Source: Clostridia bacterium
Lineage (GTDB): Bacteria; Bacillota; Clostridia; Oscillospirales; Acutalibacteraceae
NCBI GenBank assembly: GCA_017410585.1
Contig: JAFQQM010000016.1
Location: 30,402-94,401, forward strand
DNA length: 64,000 nucleotides
Direction of reading: 5' to 3'
This document shows, in pieces, positions 56,270 to 63,968 of the stretch. The translations under genes were made by a program, and so were the position numbers. Every line of letters starts with the position of its first letter. The stretch's first letter is position 1. The notes under the pieces were generated by a model, which did no database searches, was not told the origin of the DNA, and saw nothing but the letters and a program-made list of their open reading frames with translations.

Positions 56270-57115
56270 ATGCGTTATTATGTTTTACATAACCCAAAGT
56301 CCAACAATGGCCGCGGCAGTGCCGATATCGACCTGCTGTCGATTTTTTATGAGGATATCACTTATCGTAACGTTTGCGAAATTCCCGATATTCCTGCTTT
56401 TATGGCGCCGATGACAGCAGACGATGCGGTCATCCTCTGTGGCGGTGACGGCACTTTAAACCGCTTCGTCAATGCGATGAACGGCAAGCGACCGGCTTGC
56501 CGCTTGTATTATTACGCCACCGGCAGTGGCAACGATTTTCTCCGTGACGTCGGAGGCAATGAAGATGGAAGTCCTATCTGTATCGACCGTTATCTGGAAG
56601 ATCTGCCGACCGTAACGGTCGACGGTCAGCGCCACTTGTTCCTCAATGGTATCGGCTACGGAATCGACGGTTATTGCTGTGAGGTAGGGGACCGCCTGCG
56701 TGAACGGGGCGAGAAAACGATCAACTACACCGCTATTGCGATCAAGGGTCTACTGTTTCATTATAAACCGACGGCGGCAACCGTCACCGTAGACGGTAAA
56801 GAATACCGCTATGAGCGGGTGTGGCTGGCCCCGACGATGAAGGGCCGTTATTATGGCGGCGGTATGATGCCTGCACCACAGCAGGATCGACTTGCGGGTG
56901 ATAAACGGGTGACGTTGACCGTCATCCACAGCGGCGGCAAGTTACGTATTTTGACGATGTTTCCTTCGCTTTTTAAAGGGGAGCATCTGCGCTACCGCCA
57001 TCTTGTTTCCTCTCATACCGGCCACCGCATCACCGTGCGAGTTGACCGTCCGACGCCACTGCAGATCGACGGCGAGACGGTCAAGGACGTACGGGAATAT
57101 ACGGTAGAAGGCTAA
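56270..57115 (+). CDS. Diacylglycerol kinase family (DagK/YegS-like lipid kinase)
   Basis: 281 residues from ATG 56270, with ACGGAGGGCG upstream. N-terminal YYVLHNPKSNNGRG is the entry to the DAGK catalytic domain; CGGDGTLNRFVNAM is the GGDGT nucleotide motif; TGSGNDFLRDV is the second glycine motif. The C-terminal beta-sandwich ends with LQIDGETVKD. It probably phosphorylates diacylglycerol or a related lipid on the inner membrane face, recycling lipid from teichoic acid synthesis. Nearby cardiolipin synthase supports a membrane-lipid theme. Convergent with the TetR gene. Confidence 0.9.
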   Translation: MRYYVLHNPKSNNGRGSADIDLLSIFYEDITYRNVCEIPDIPAFMAPMTADDAVILCGGDGTLNRFVNAMNGKRPACRLYYYATGSGNDFLRDVGGNEDGSPICIDRYLEDLPTVTVDGQRHLFLNGIGYGIDGYCCEVGDRLRERGEKTINYTAIAIKGLLFHYKPTAATVTVDGKEYRYERVWLAPTMKGRYYGGGMMPAPQQDRLAGDKRVTLTVIHSGGKLRILTMFPSLFKGEHLRYRHLVSSHTGHRITVRVDRPTPLQIDGETVKDVREYTVEG

Positions 57116-57118
57116 AAG

Positions 57119-57143
57119 AAAAAGGCGGTTTGACCCGCCTTTT
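57119..57143. terminator. Bidirectional terminator
   Basis: AAAAAGGCGG / CCGCCTTTT hairpin between the convergent lipid-kinase and TetR genes. Confidence 0.75.
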
Positions 57144-57145
57144 CT

Positions 57146-57694
57146 CTATTGTACGCCGGATTTTGTTTGCAACAAAACGGCGGTGTCTATCAACACGGTC
57201 TCTATATGTTCGAGAAACACGGTGGATTCGATCGGGTCTTTCGAGAGCAACCAACGTTCGATGGCACCGACCAAACCGTCGTTTAAAAAATCCACGTGGT
57301 AATCGGTCACCCTATCTTTATCCAACATCGTTTCCAGCGCCTGTCCGATAAACCACGCCAACCGCTGTCGGAAATGGGAGCGGAAAGCATTTTGTCCGTC
57401 AATGGTCATCGCTTTGCGATAAAAGCAACGGTTTTCATAGAGATACTGACACAGTTGCGCCAGAAGACTCCAGTCGTCTTGATCAGACGGCGGCAGATTG
57501 ACGGCTATAAATTCACTGTCGAATATCCAGTTGACCAGATCGTATTTATCGCGGAAATGATAGTAAAAACTTTTGCGGCTCATCCCGCATTGGCTGCAGA
57601 TATCGCTGATACTGATCTTCTCAAACGGCTTTTGCCGCATCAGTGTCTTCAATGCCGCCGCCAAGGCGTTTTTGGTGATGTGAGATTCTGCCAT
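57146..57694 (-). CDS. TetR/AcrR-family regulator
   Basis: 182 residues from ATG 57694 (GGAAG upstream). The N-terminal helix-turn-helix reads KPFEKISISDICSQCGMSRKSFYYHFRDKYDLVNWIF, split over residues ~20-58, typical of the DhaS/TetR_C_7 subgroup. The C-terminal ligand domain is short. Its messenger carries a candidate Mn2+ riboswitch and a terminator between promoter and start. Targets are unknown; the divergent VTT-protein/cls operon is the obvious candidate. Confidence 0.88.
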   Translation of the reverse strand: MAESHITKNALAAALKTLMRQKPFEKISISDICSQCGMSRKSFYYHFRDKYDLVNWIFDSEFIAVNLPPSDQDDWSLLAQLCQYLYENRCFYRKAMTIDGQNAFRSHFRQRLAWFIGQALETMLDKDRVTDYHVDFLNDGLVGAIERWLLSKDPIESTVFLEHIETVLIDTAVLLQTKSGVQ

Positions 57695-57712
57695 AGTTTT
57701 CTTCCTTTCAAT

Positions 57713-57748
57713 AAAAAAAGACTCACCTGCCTGCCGGCAGATAAGTCT
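57713..57748 (-). terminator. Leader terminator (expression platform) upstream of the TetR gene
   Basis: On the minus strand AGACTTATCTGCC ... GGCAGGTGAGTCT folds to a hairpin followed by T7 (plus-strand 57713-57719 is A7). It lies 19 bases before the start codon, so it would stop transcription before the gene unless an upstream fold prevents it. Confidence 0.75.
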
Positions 57749-57830
57749 GGTCATTTCAGATGAAACCGGGAAATTACTTTCCGTGCTAACGGCTCATCAC
57801 GCTTATCCGCGCTGACTACTCCCTTACAAC
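57740..57830 (-). promoter_or_regulatory. Candidate yybP-ykoY (Mn2+) riboswitch aptamer
   Basis: Read on the minus strand, the leader begins TGTAAGGGAGTAGTC and ends TGACCAGACTTATC. These resemble the two conserved strands of the yybP-ykoY class, which binds Mn2+. UAAG and CUUA close a P1 helix; between them are CGG/CCG and GGAAA/TTTCC hairpins. The 3' strand of P1 is also the 5' arm of the terminator at 57713-57748, the arrangement expected of an ON switch. A possible promoter is TTGAAT, 18 bases, TAAACT just upstream. I could not run a covariance search. Confidence 0.6.
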
Positions 57831-57913
57831 GGCAGTTTATCACACAACGATAGATCAATTCAACGCCATTTTGTAAACATTTTGTGGCAAAATCGTAAGA
57901 AAGTGAGTCTGTT

Positions 57914-58600
57914 ATGAAAGATCGTCTTCCCGATTGGCTGGTGGCTTTTTTGCGAAGCGTACCGCTTCTGCTGTGTTTAGCGCTTCTGCTTTGTTATCTT
58001 TATTTCGGTGAACCGGCGTCGGTCGAAAGCCTGTTGTCCTTGATACCGGAAACGCCGTTTTTATCGGCGCTTTGCTTGTTGCTGTTGTATGTTCTGAAAA
58101 GTTTGGTGGCCGCCGTTCCGGTCGTGTTGCTCTATGCGGCCGGAGGTCTGCTGTTCCCGACTTGGCTGGCGATTTTGATCAATTCCGTCGGTTTGCTGGC
58201 GGAACTGGTCGTACCGTATGGAATCGGCCGACTGTCGGGGAAAAACGGCACCGACCGACTCCGTCGACGCCATCCGCGGCTGATCGCTTTGCTGGACCGC
58301 CCCCGGAAAAACACGGCCTTTACCGTCTTTTTTCTGCGGATCATCGGGTGTCTTCCGCTTGACGTCGTCAGCCTGTATCTGGGGGCGACAGGGATTCCTG
58401 TCGGCGGTTATCTGCTTTGGAGTTTTTTGGGGTCTTTTCCCAGTTTGATCGTCATCACCTTGCTCGGAGCCAGCGTCACCGACCCGCGCTCGCCGGCGTT
58501 TTGGATATCTGCCGGCTTGACGGTGGTGCTTTCGGCGGTGTCGCTGGTAGGTTACCATCGTCATATAAAAAACAGCCAAAGGAGGAAAAGGGATGAATAA
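57914..58600 (+). CDS. TVP38/TMEM64-family (VTT domain) membrane protein
   Basis: 228 residues with about six hydrophobic segments. VTT-domain pattern: a GGLLFPTWLAILINSVG segment near residue 78, YGIGRLSGK, then FFLRIIGCLPLDVVSLYLGATG near 140 and the SF.GSFP.LI..TLLG segment. Relatives include DedA-like and lipid scramblase-like proteins; bacterial functions include membrane homeostasis. It overlaps the cls start by 8 bases, which supports a role in phospholipid handling. Divergent from the TetR gene. Confidence 0.82.
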   Translation: MKDRLPDWLVAFLRSVPLLLCLALLLCYLYFGEPASVESLLSLIPETPFLSALCLLLLYVLKSLVAAVPVVLLYAAGGLLFPTWLAILINSVGLLAELVVPYGIGRLSGKNGTDRLRRRHPRLIALLDRPRKNTAFTVFFLRIIGCLPLDVVSLYLGATGIPVGGYLLWSFLGSFPSLIVITLLGASVTDPRSPAFWISAGLTVVLSAVSLVGYHRHIKNSQRRKRDE

Positions 58601-60125
58601 AAAGAACTTTGCGGCCTTGTTGCTCCATCGCACGTTGATCGTTTTGCTGTTGTTGCTTCAATTGGCGCTGATCGTTTACGTCTTGTTGTCCGGCCCTGCC
58701 TCAGAAGAAATCCGGACGGTGCTGAAGATATGCAGTTTGTTTTGCTGTTTGTATATCTTATCCCGTCACGATAAAGGCGGATACAAACTGATCTGGACTT
58801 TCTTTTTGCTCTTATTTCCTCTGTTTGGCGGATTGGTCTATCTGTTTTCCGAGTGGCAGTATCCGGTTTGGAAGATGCGCCGTCGGACAAAGACCGTCGC
58901 CCGAAAGGCTGAACCGCTGTTGAAACAGGCAAAACCGGCAAACGAGTCGTTTTGTCAGCATCATCCATCGCTTCGTCCTTCGGTTGATTACCTGTCCCGC
59001 ACAGCCGGTTTTCCGCTGTACGACGGCACTCGCACGACCTATTTCCCGTTGGGGGAGAGGATGTGGGCGGAACTCAAACAGCAACTCCGCAAGGCGGAGC
59101 ATTACATTTTCTTGGAGTACTTTATCGTGCAACCCGGTCAAATGTGGAACGAGATCTTGGAGATCCTGCGCGAAAAGGCCGAAGCGGGCGTGAAAGTACG
59201 GCTTCTGTACGATGATTTCGGTTGCTTCTTTTTGTTACCTCGCCACTATGATCGACTCTTGCGGAGTTATGGGATCGAATGCGCGGTTTTTAATCCCTTT
59301 CGCCCGCTGTTGAGTACGGTGCAGAATAACCGCGATCACCGAAAGATCGCGGTCATTGACGGCCGTGTGGCATTCACCGGCGGCATCAATCTGGCGGATG
59401 AGTATATCAATGCTTACGAAAAGCACGGCCATTGGAAGGATACGGCGGTGATGCTGGAGGGCAAAGCCGCTTGGAGTTTCACTGTGCTGTTTTTGCAGAT
59501 GTGGGACCTGACGACAGGGACAGAGGAGGATTATGCAACCTACTATCCGTGGCGGGGATGCCCGTTGCCAACCTTCTCGGATGGCTATGCCGCTCCCTAC
59601 GCTGACACGCCGCACGACGGGGATAACGTCGGTGAGCACGTATATCTGCAGATTTTGCACAACGCCAAACACTACGTATATATCAACACCCCTTATCTCA
59701 TCTTGGATGACAGCATTCTTTCGGCGCTCTGCTTGGCCGCCAAGAGCGGAGTGGATATACGTATCACCACCCCGCACAAAGCAGACAAATGGTGGGTCCA
59801 TATGACCACACGCTCCTACTACCGTCAACTACTGGAGGCAGGGGTGAAGATCTACGAATATACGCCCGGCTTTTTGCACGCCAAATCCTTTGTTTCCGAT
59901 GACGCCGTGGCGGCGATCGGATCGGTCAATTTGGATTTCCGCAGTCTGTATCTGCATTTTGAATGCGGTGTGTGGCTGTACGGCGGCCGCGCCGTCACAC
60001 AACTTCGAGACGATTACCTGCAGACCTTGGCGTGTTGCCAACCCATTACCGCCGAGGATTGCCGCCATCGCCTGCCGGTTCGCTTACTGCAAGCGTGCCT
60101 TCGTTTGGTGGCCCCGTTGATGTAA
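58593..60125 (+). CDS. cls: Cardiolipin synthase
   Basis: 510 residues. Two N-terminal transmembrane helices (about 8-30 and 38-90 region), then two phospholipase-D domains with complete HKD motifs: His249 in DHRKIAVIDG and His429 in HAKSFVSDDAVAAIGSVNLDFRS. The enzyme joins two phosphatidylglycerols into cardiolipin and glycerol at the membrane. It overlaps the VTT-protein gene, so they are translationally coupled. Its final ~33 codons are duplicated at 54644-54834. Confidence 0.92.
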   Translation: MNKKNFAALLLHRTLIVLLLLLQLALIVYVLLSGPASEEIRTVLKICSLFCCLYILSRHDKGGYKLIWTFFLLLFPLFGGLVYLFSEWQYPVWKMRRRTKTVARKAEPLLKQAKPANESFCQHHPSLRPSVDYLSRTAGFPLYDGTRTTYFPLGERMWAELKQQLRKAEHYIFLEYFIVQPGQMWNEILEILREKAEAGVKVRLLYDDFGCFFLLPRHYDRLLRSYGIECAVFNPFRPLLSTVQNNRDHRKIAVIDGRVAFTGGINLADEYINAYEKHGHWKDTAVMLEGKAAWSFTVLFLQMWDLTTGTEEDYATYYPWRGCPLPTFSDGYAAPYADTPHDGDNVGEHVYLQILHNAKHYVYINTPYLILDDSILSALCLAAKSGVDIRITTPHKADKWWVHMTTRSYYRQLLEAGVKIYEYTPGFLHAKSFVSDDAVAAIGSVNLDFRSLYLHFECGVWLYGGRAVTQLRDDYLQTLACCQPITAEDCRHRLPVRLLQACLRLVAPLM

Positions 60126-60130
60126 AAAAA

Positions 60131-60164
60131 GTGCCTTGCCTGCGCTTGCAGACAAGGCACTTTT
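60131..60164. terminator. Bidirectional terminator between cls and the DUF4349 gene
   Basis: GTGCCTTGCCTGC / GCAGACAAGGCAC with loop GCTT and A/T-rich ends. Near-copies of the core CCTTGCCTGC ... GCAGACAAGG occur at about 54752 and 61132. Confidence 0.85.
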
Positions 60165-60171
60165 GTTTGTA

Positions 60172-61050
60172 TTATTTCTGTTCTTGCTTGGCTTTTTTGT
60201 TCTTTCTGCGCTTGCGGATAAACCACAGGATCGGGCCGCCGATCAGCGTGAGCAACAGCAGATAGGGGATGGCACTCACCAAGAACACGAAGATGCCGAC
60301 CAGCGCCTGCCAGACGTTGATAAAGCCGTTGGCCAGATTGGTGCCGATCTTCTCCCAGACGGTCTGCTTCTTGACCACCGCCGTCCGCTCGACCTCGCGG
60401 ATACGCATCGTGATGGTGCTGTAACTGACCAGATTATCATAGGTGCGCAGTTGCGATTTGTAGGAATCGATCTCGTAGATGACGTCGGTCAACCGCTCTT
60501 GCACCGAAAGGATCTCGGACATCGAGGCGGCATTCGCCAACAGTTTTTCCAAAGCGGCTTTTTCCGCTTCCAACGCCGTCACGCGGCTTTCGATATCCAC
60601 GTAGGTCAGCGTGACGTCCTCGGTGGTCACCGATCGATCGGTCACCACGCTGTTATCCGAGATATAAGCGGAAAATTCGCTGCTCTTTTCGGCAGGAATA
60701 CGCAAAGTCAGCGTCGCATACCGGTTTTCGTCCGAATCAAACTCCCGACCCGAGACGCGGCTGTTCTCCACGTAACCGCCCAATTCCGCCACCTGCGTTT
60801 CGATGGCGTCCATCAACTCGTCAAAGGCCTTGGTCTGCACGGTCAGTTCGATCCGCTCGATGATCTTGCGCGCTTCGCCGGTACCTTTGTCCGACTCGGT
60901 CACCGTATCCGAAATGCTCGGTGCACTTTCGCCGGCACCGCCGTCGCCCATCGAACCGTAGTTGTCCTTGACGGCACTGCCGGCGCTACATCCGACAACA
61001 CCCAGCAACAAAGCGGCTGTCAGCAACAAAACCAAAAGTTTTCTTTTCAT
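60172..61050 (-). CDS. DUF4349-domain lipoprotein
   Basis: 292 residues from ATG 61050, with AGGAGG upstream; a TTG two codons earlier is less well spaced. Signal peptide with lipobox LGVVGC (Cys ~21). DUF4349 features: AELGGYVENSRVSG, YATLTLRIPAEK, and a coiled-coil stretch ~155-200 (ESRVTALEAEKAALEKLL, EILSVQERLTDVIYEID). A C-terminal transmembrane helix (~245-275) and a very basic tail RKRRKNKKAKQEQK follow, so the chain spans the membrane back to the cytoplasm. Function unknown. Its last codons are duplicated at 54790-54834. Confidence 0.85.
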   Translation of the reverse strand: MKRKLLVLLLTAALLLGVVGCSAGSAVKDNYGSMGDGGAGESAPSISDTVTESDKGTGEARKIIERIELTVQTKAFDELMDAIETQVAELGGYVENSRVSGREFDSDENRYATLTLRIPAEKSSEFSAYISDNSVVTDRSVTTEDVTLTYVDIESRVTALEAEKAALEKLLANAASMSEILSVQERLTDVIYEIDSYKSQLRTYDNLVSYSTITMRIREVERTAVVKKQTVWEKIGTNLANGFINVWQALVGIFVFLVSAIPYLLLLTLIGGPILWFIRKRRKNKKAKQEQK

Positions 61051-61128
61051 TCCCAAGACCTCCTTTTCTTTGTTGATTTCATCATATCATATTCTACAAT
61101 GTTAGTCAATACTTTTTGCCCGTAAAGC

Positions 61129-61164
61129 AAACAGCCTTGCCTGCATCGCGCAGACAAGGCTGTT
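61129..61164 (-). terminator. Terminator of the XRE gene
   Basis: AAACAGCCTTGCCTGC / GCAGACAAGGCTGTTT with loop ATCGC. The core is shared with the cls terminator. Confidence 0.8.
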
Positions 61165-61166
61165 TA

Positions 61167-61784
61167 TTATTCTTCTTCTTTGCTGATCTTCTTTTTCTGC
61201 CAAGATCTTTTGCCGCATTGGGGACATTTCATATAACGCGTATATCCGGCATGCATCGCCATAAACACAGATCGAAAGGTAGGTACGTAACGATGCTTGC
61301 AATGCTGACACTCGTAATAGCCGGCGGTCTGTTCGATTTGAATCATAAACGGCAGTGCTACCAGAAACGGGACGAGCCCTGCAACAATGATCAGCACTCT
61401 CCATCCTTCTGCTATCTGCACAAACGATGCGACTGTTGTGGCGGCGAGCAGGAACAGCGTGCAGATTACACCGGTAATAATTTCCATACGCAGTAATCGT
61501 TTATCTGCCGCTTCTTTTTCCTTGACCATTTTCAGTAAATTGTTTTCCGATTCCTTGTTGTAGTTTTCCATCGCAATTCTCTCCCCACATAATAATTCGG
61601 TGACGGTGATCTCCAGTAATTCACACAATTCCAGCATCAGCGACGAATCCGGCATCGACCGTCCGGTTTCCCACTTGGAAACGGCGCGGTCGGTGATGTT
61701 CAGCCGCTCGGCTAATTCGGCTTGTGTCAGCCCGACTGCCTTGCGACGTTCGGCGATAAATCGCCCGATCTTCACTTGATCCAT
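61167..61784 (-). CDS. XRE-family regulator with membrane helices and C-terminal zinc ribbon
   Basis: 205 residues, ribosome site AAAGGAGG. Residues 1-65 form a Cro/CI helix-turn-helix (GLTQAELAERLNITDRAVSKWETGRSMPD). A linker, two transmembrane helices (about 100-122 and 128-148) and a C-terminal ribbon with two CxxC pairs (YECQHCKHRYVP and MKCPQCGKRSW) follow. This layout, DNA-binding head plus membrane segment, is common in Clostridial XRE proteins. It may sense a metal, redox or envelope signal; the target is unknown. It is monocistronic. Confidence 0.85.
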   Translation of the reverse strand: MDQVKIGRFIAERRKAVGLTQAELAERLNITDRAVSKWETGRSMPDSSLMLELCELLEITVTELLCGERIAMENYNKESENNLLKMVKEKEAADKRLLRMEIITGVICTLFLLAATTVASFVQIAEGWRVLIIVAGLVPFLVALPFMIQIEQTAGYYECQHCKHRYVPTFRSVFMAMHAGYTRYMKCPQCGKRSWQKKKISKEEE

Positions 61785-61839
61785 TGGTGTGACCTCCTTT
61801 CACCAAAAGTATATCCGATACACGGCTCAAAGTCTACAT

Positions 61840-61879
61840 ACCGTTGGTTGAGTGGGGGGAGTCGCCTACTGCCAACGGT
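61840..61879. repeat. Inverted repeat downstream of the NifX-like gene
   Basis: ACCGTTGG (61840-61847) and CCAACGGT (61872-61879) flank a 24-base G-rich centre. There is a short T run after it on the + strand only, so it is a poor terminator for the minus-strand operon. Confidence 0.35.
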
Positions 61880-61899
61880 TTTGCGGTCTTATTGAGGGA

Positions 61900-62307
61900 T
61901 CAGTGACAGCCGTTTTCCGAACCGTGATGTCCACAACCGTGGTCACCGCAGGTGTGGCCTTCGCCGTGATGGTCGTGGTGGTCGCATTTTACGTTGGGAT
62001 CAAATCCCAACGTGCCATCGAGCAACGCTTCAACGGCGGCATCGGGGGAACCGCTCACACCGCCGTAAAGTTTGATGCCGGCATTGGCAAGCGCCGCCTG
62101 TGCGCCACCGCCGATGCCTCCGCAGATCAGGGCATCGACACCGAGTGCCGAAAGCAACCCTGCCAGTGCGCCGTGACCGCTGCCGTTGGTATCGATCACT
62201 ACGCTGTGGATCACTTTTCCGTCTTTGGTGGTATAGATCTTAAACTGCTCGGTGTGACCGAAGTGCTGAAAGATCTGTCCGTTTTCGTAAGTTACGGCAA
62301 TTTTCAT
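61900..62307 (-). CDS. NifX/NifB-type FeMo-cofactor-like domain protein with His/Cys tail
   Basis: 135 residues. The NifX-like domain is clear: MKIAVTYENGQIFQHFGHTEQFKIY, GALAGLLSALGVDALICGGIGGGA and GVSGSPDAAVEALL. The last ~28 residues are dominated by His, Cys, Asp and Gly (CDHHDHHGEG, TCGDHGCGHHG) and could bind Zn, Ni or Fe. No nitrogenase genes are present, so a role in general metal or Fe-S handling is more likely. It overlaps the MATE stop by 4 bases and is translated after it. Confidence 0.88.
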   Translation of the reverse strand: MKIAVTYENGQIFQHFGHTEQFKIYTTKDGKVIHSVVIDTNGSGHGALAGLLSALGVDALICGGIGGGAQAALANAGIKLYGGVSGSPDAAVEALLDGTLGFDPNVKCDHHDHHGEGHTCGDHGCGHHGSENGCH

Positions 62308-63689
62308 TGTACTGTCTCCTTTGCGTTTTCTGTAGTTAAAGGTTTTAATGCTTTTTTAAATTGAATAGTGAAAAGGATAGCGGTAAAGGTCACGGCTATC
62401 AGATCGGCCACGGGCTCTGCCGTATAAACACCCATCGTCTTATCCGCGATCAGTTGCGGCATAACGTAGATGAGCGGTAACAGCAAAACGAATTTGCGAA
62501 CAATGGCAACGATAATGGAGCAAGGGGCGTTGCCGATGGAAACAAAGGTCATCTGACAAGCGATCTGAATGCCGAAGATGCACATCACGCCGCAGTAAAT
62601 GCGAAGCGCCGTTGCGGTAAAAGCGATCAGTGTCGCATCGGGTGTGAATATTCCTGCAAACATCTGCGGGAACAGCATAATGGCGCCCCAAATCATAAAG
62701 GAATACGTTAGGCAGGCGATCAGCAACAGCCGGAAGGTCTTCTTGACACGATCGGCGTTTTTCGCACCGTAGTTATAACTCAAGATCGGCTGTGCACCCT
62801 GCGCAATGCCTTGCATCGGGAGCATAGCAAACTGCATCACGCTTGTCAGGATGGTCATCGCGCCGACGGCAATATCGCCGCCGTATTTTAAGAGCGAGGA
62901 ATTAAAGCAGACCGAGATCACACTTTCACTGCTTTGCATGATAAAGGTGGCCGTTCCGAGAGCAATGCACGGAAAAACCAGTTTGCCGTCTATGCGGAGA
63001 TTTTGTCTTTTGAGTTTCAGATACGTCTTCTTTCCGCAAAGGAACAGAAGTACCCAAGCACAAGAGATCGCTTGTGAAAGAATGGTCGCCAGTGCCGCCC
63101 CTTGGACGCCCATACGCAACCCGAAAATGAAAACGGGATCGAGAATAATGTTGCTGACAGCACCGATCAGCACCGTGATCATACTGATCTTGGTGTAGCC
63201 CTGCGCGGTGATAAACGCGCCCATACCGAGTGTCAACTGAACAAAGACGGTGCCGATGGCGTAGACGTTCATATAATCGTTGGCATAGCCGATGGTGTTC
63301 TCGCTGGCACCGAAGGTCAAAAGCAGATCTTTGTTCCAGATCAGCAAAACGGCGGTCAGAACGGCGGAGATGATCATCTGCAGAGAAAAGCACCCGCCCA
63401 TGATCTTTTCGGCAGAATCGTTGTCACCTTTGCCCATGCAGATAGATGCCTTCGGCGCACCGCCCGAAGCGATCAGCGCCGCAAAAGCCGAGATGATCAT
63501 AATAATCGGCATACAAACGCCCACACCGGTCAGCGCCAGACTTCCGTCTCCCGGCATATGGCCGATGTAGATGCGGTCGACGATGTTATATAGCATATTG
63601 ATCAGTTGCGCCACCACCGTCGGAACTGCTAATTTGAACAGCAGTTTACCGATCGGTGCCGTGCCGAGCATTTCCTTGTTATCACTCAT
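62304..63689 (-). CDS. MATE-family efflux transporter
   Basis: 461 residues with about 12 transmembrane helices. N-terminal pattern LGTAPIGKLLFKLAVPTVVAQL and LYNIVDRIYIGHMPG, repeated in part in the second half, is typical of MATE proteins of the DinF/NorM-like Clostridial branch. It exports organic cations or drugs against Na+ or H+. It is the first gene of a two-gene operon with the NifX-like protein; the start has AAGGAGC. Confidence 0.93.
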   Translation of the reverse strand: MSDNKEMLGTAPIGKLLFKLAVPTVVAQLINMLYNIVDRIYIGHMPGDGSLALTGVGVCMPIIMIISAFAALIASGGAPKASICMGKGDNDSAEKIMGGCFSLQMIISAVLTAVLLIWNKDLLLTFGASENTIGYANDYMNVYAIGTVFVQLTLGMGAFITAQGYTKISMITVLIGAVSNIILDPVFIFGLRMGVQGAALATILSQAISCAWVLLFLCGKKTYLKLKRQNLRIDGKLVFPCIALGTATFIMQSSESVISVCFNSSLLKYGGDIAVGAMTILTSVMQFAMLPMQGIAQGAQPILSYNYGAKNADRVKKTFRLLLIACLTYSFMIWGAIMLFPQMFAGIFTPDATLIAFTATALRIYCGVMCIFGIQIACQMTFVSIGNAPCSIIVAIVRKFVLLLPLIYVMPQLIADKTMGVYTAEPVADLIAVTFTAILFTIQFKKALKPLTTENAKETVQ

Positions 63690-63723
63690 AACGTTGCTCC
63701 TTAAACTTCAAATCACCGTATCT

Positions 63724-63752
63724 ATTATATCGCATTTCATTACAAAATTCAA
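63724..63752 (-). promoter_or_regulatory. Promoter of the MATE/NifX-like operon
   Basis: Minus strand TTGAAT (63747-63752), 17 bases, TATAAT (63724-63729). Confidence 0.7.
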
Positions 63753-63796
63753 GCCGCATAAATGTATTATACAGTCGTATTTCACCCACCCGACAG

Positions 63797-63968
63797 GGTG
63801 GATTTAGTCTTCAGAAAAAAGATATTTTCGGTAGTTTTAGATATGACTTTGAACTCTTGCATAACCGTTCGTTTTTAGTGAAATCGTTCGCTTACGCTCA
63901 CGGTGAAATAATTTACTCCGTAAATTGTGAAATTTGATGCTATCGCATCAAGTGAAATTAAATCCACC
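63797..63968. repeat. Tandem GTGAAAT-hairpin array flanked by inverted repeats
   Basis: The stretch 63690-64000 has no gene. GTGAAAT occurs at 63878, 63903, 63927 and 63952, spaced 24-25 bases. Between copies lie palindromes: AATTTAC-TCC-GTAAATT, TTGATGC-TATC-GCATCAA and a degenerate CGTTCGCTTACGCTCACG. GGTGGATTTA (63797-63806) and its complement TAAATCCACC (63959-63968) bracket the array. Outside it are further hairpins (CCACCCGACAGGGTGG; TCGCCGTCGAGGCGA). I know of similar arrays in gut Firmicute genomes but not their function. Confidence 0.8.

Noticed and set aside
57740..57830. T-box leader upstream of the TetR gene
   Set aside because: The T-box sequence with its conserved GGTGGNACCGCG segment is absent and the downstream gene is not related to amino acids; the strands fit yybP-ykoY better.
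61900..62307. Nitrogen fixation gene
   Set aside because: A lone NifX-like domain with no nifHDK or nifB neighbours does not indicate nitrogenase.
63797..63968. CRISPR array
   Set aside because: The conserved unit is only 7 bases and the intervening segments are palindromes, not unique spacers; no cas genes are present.
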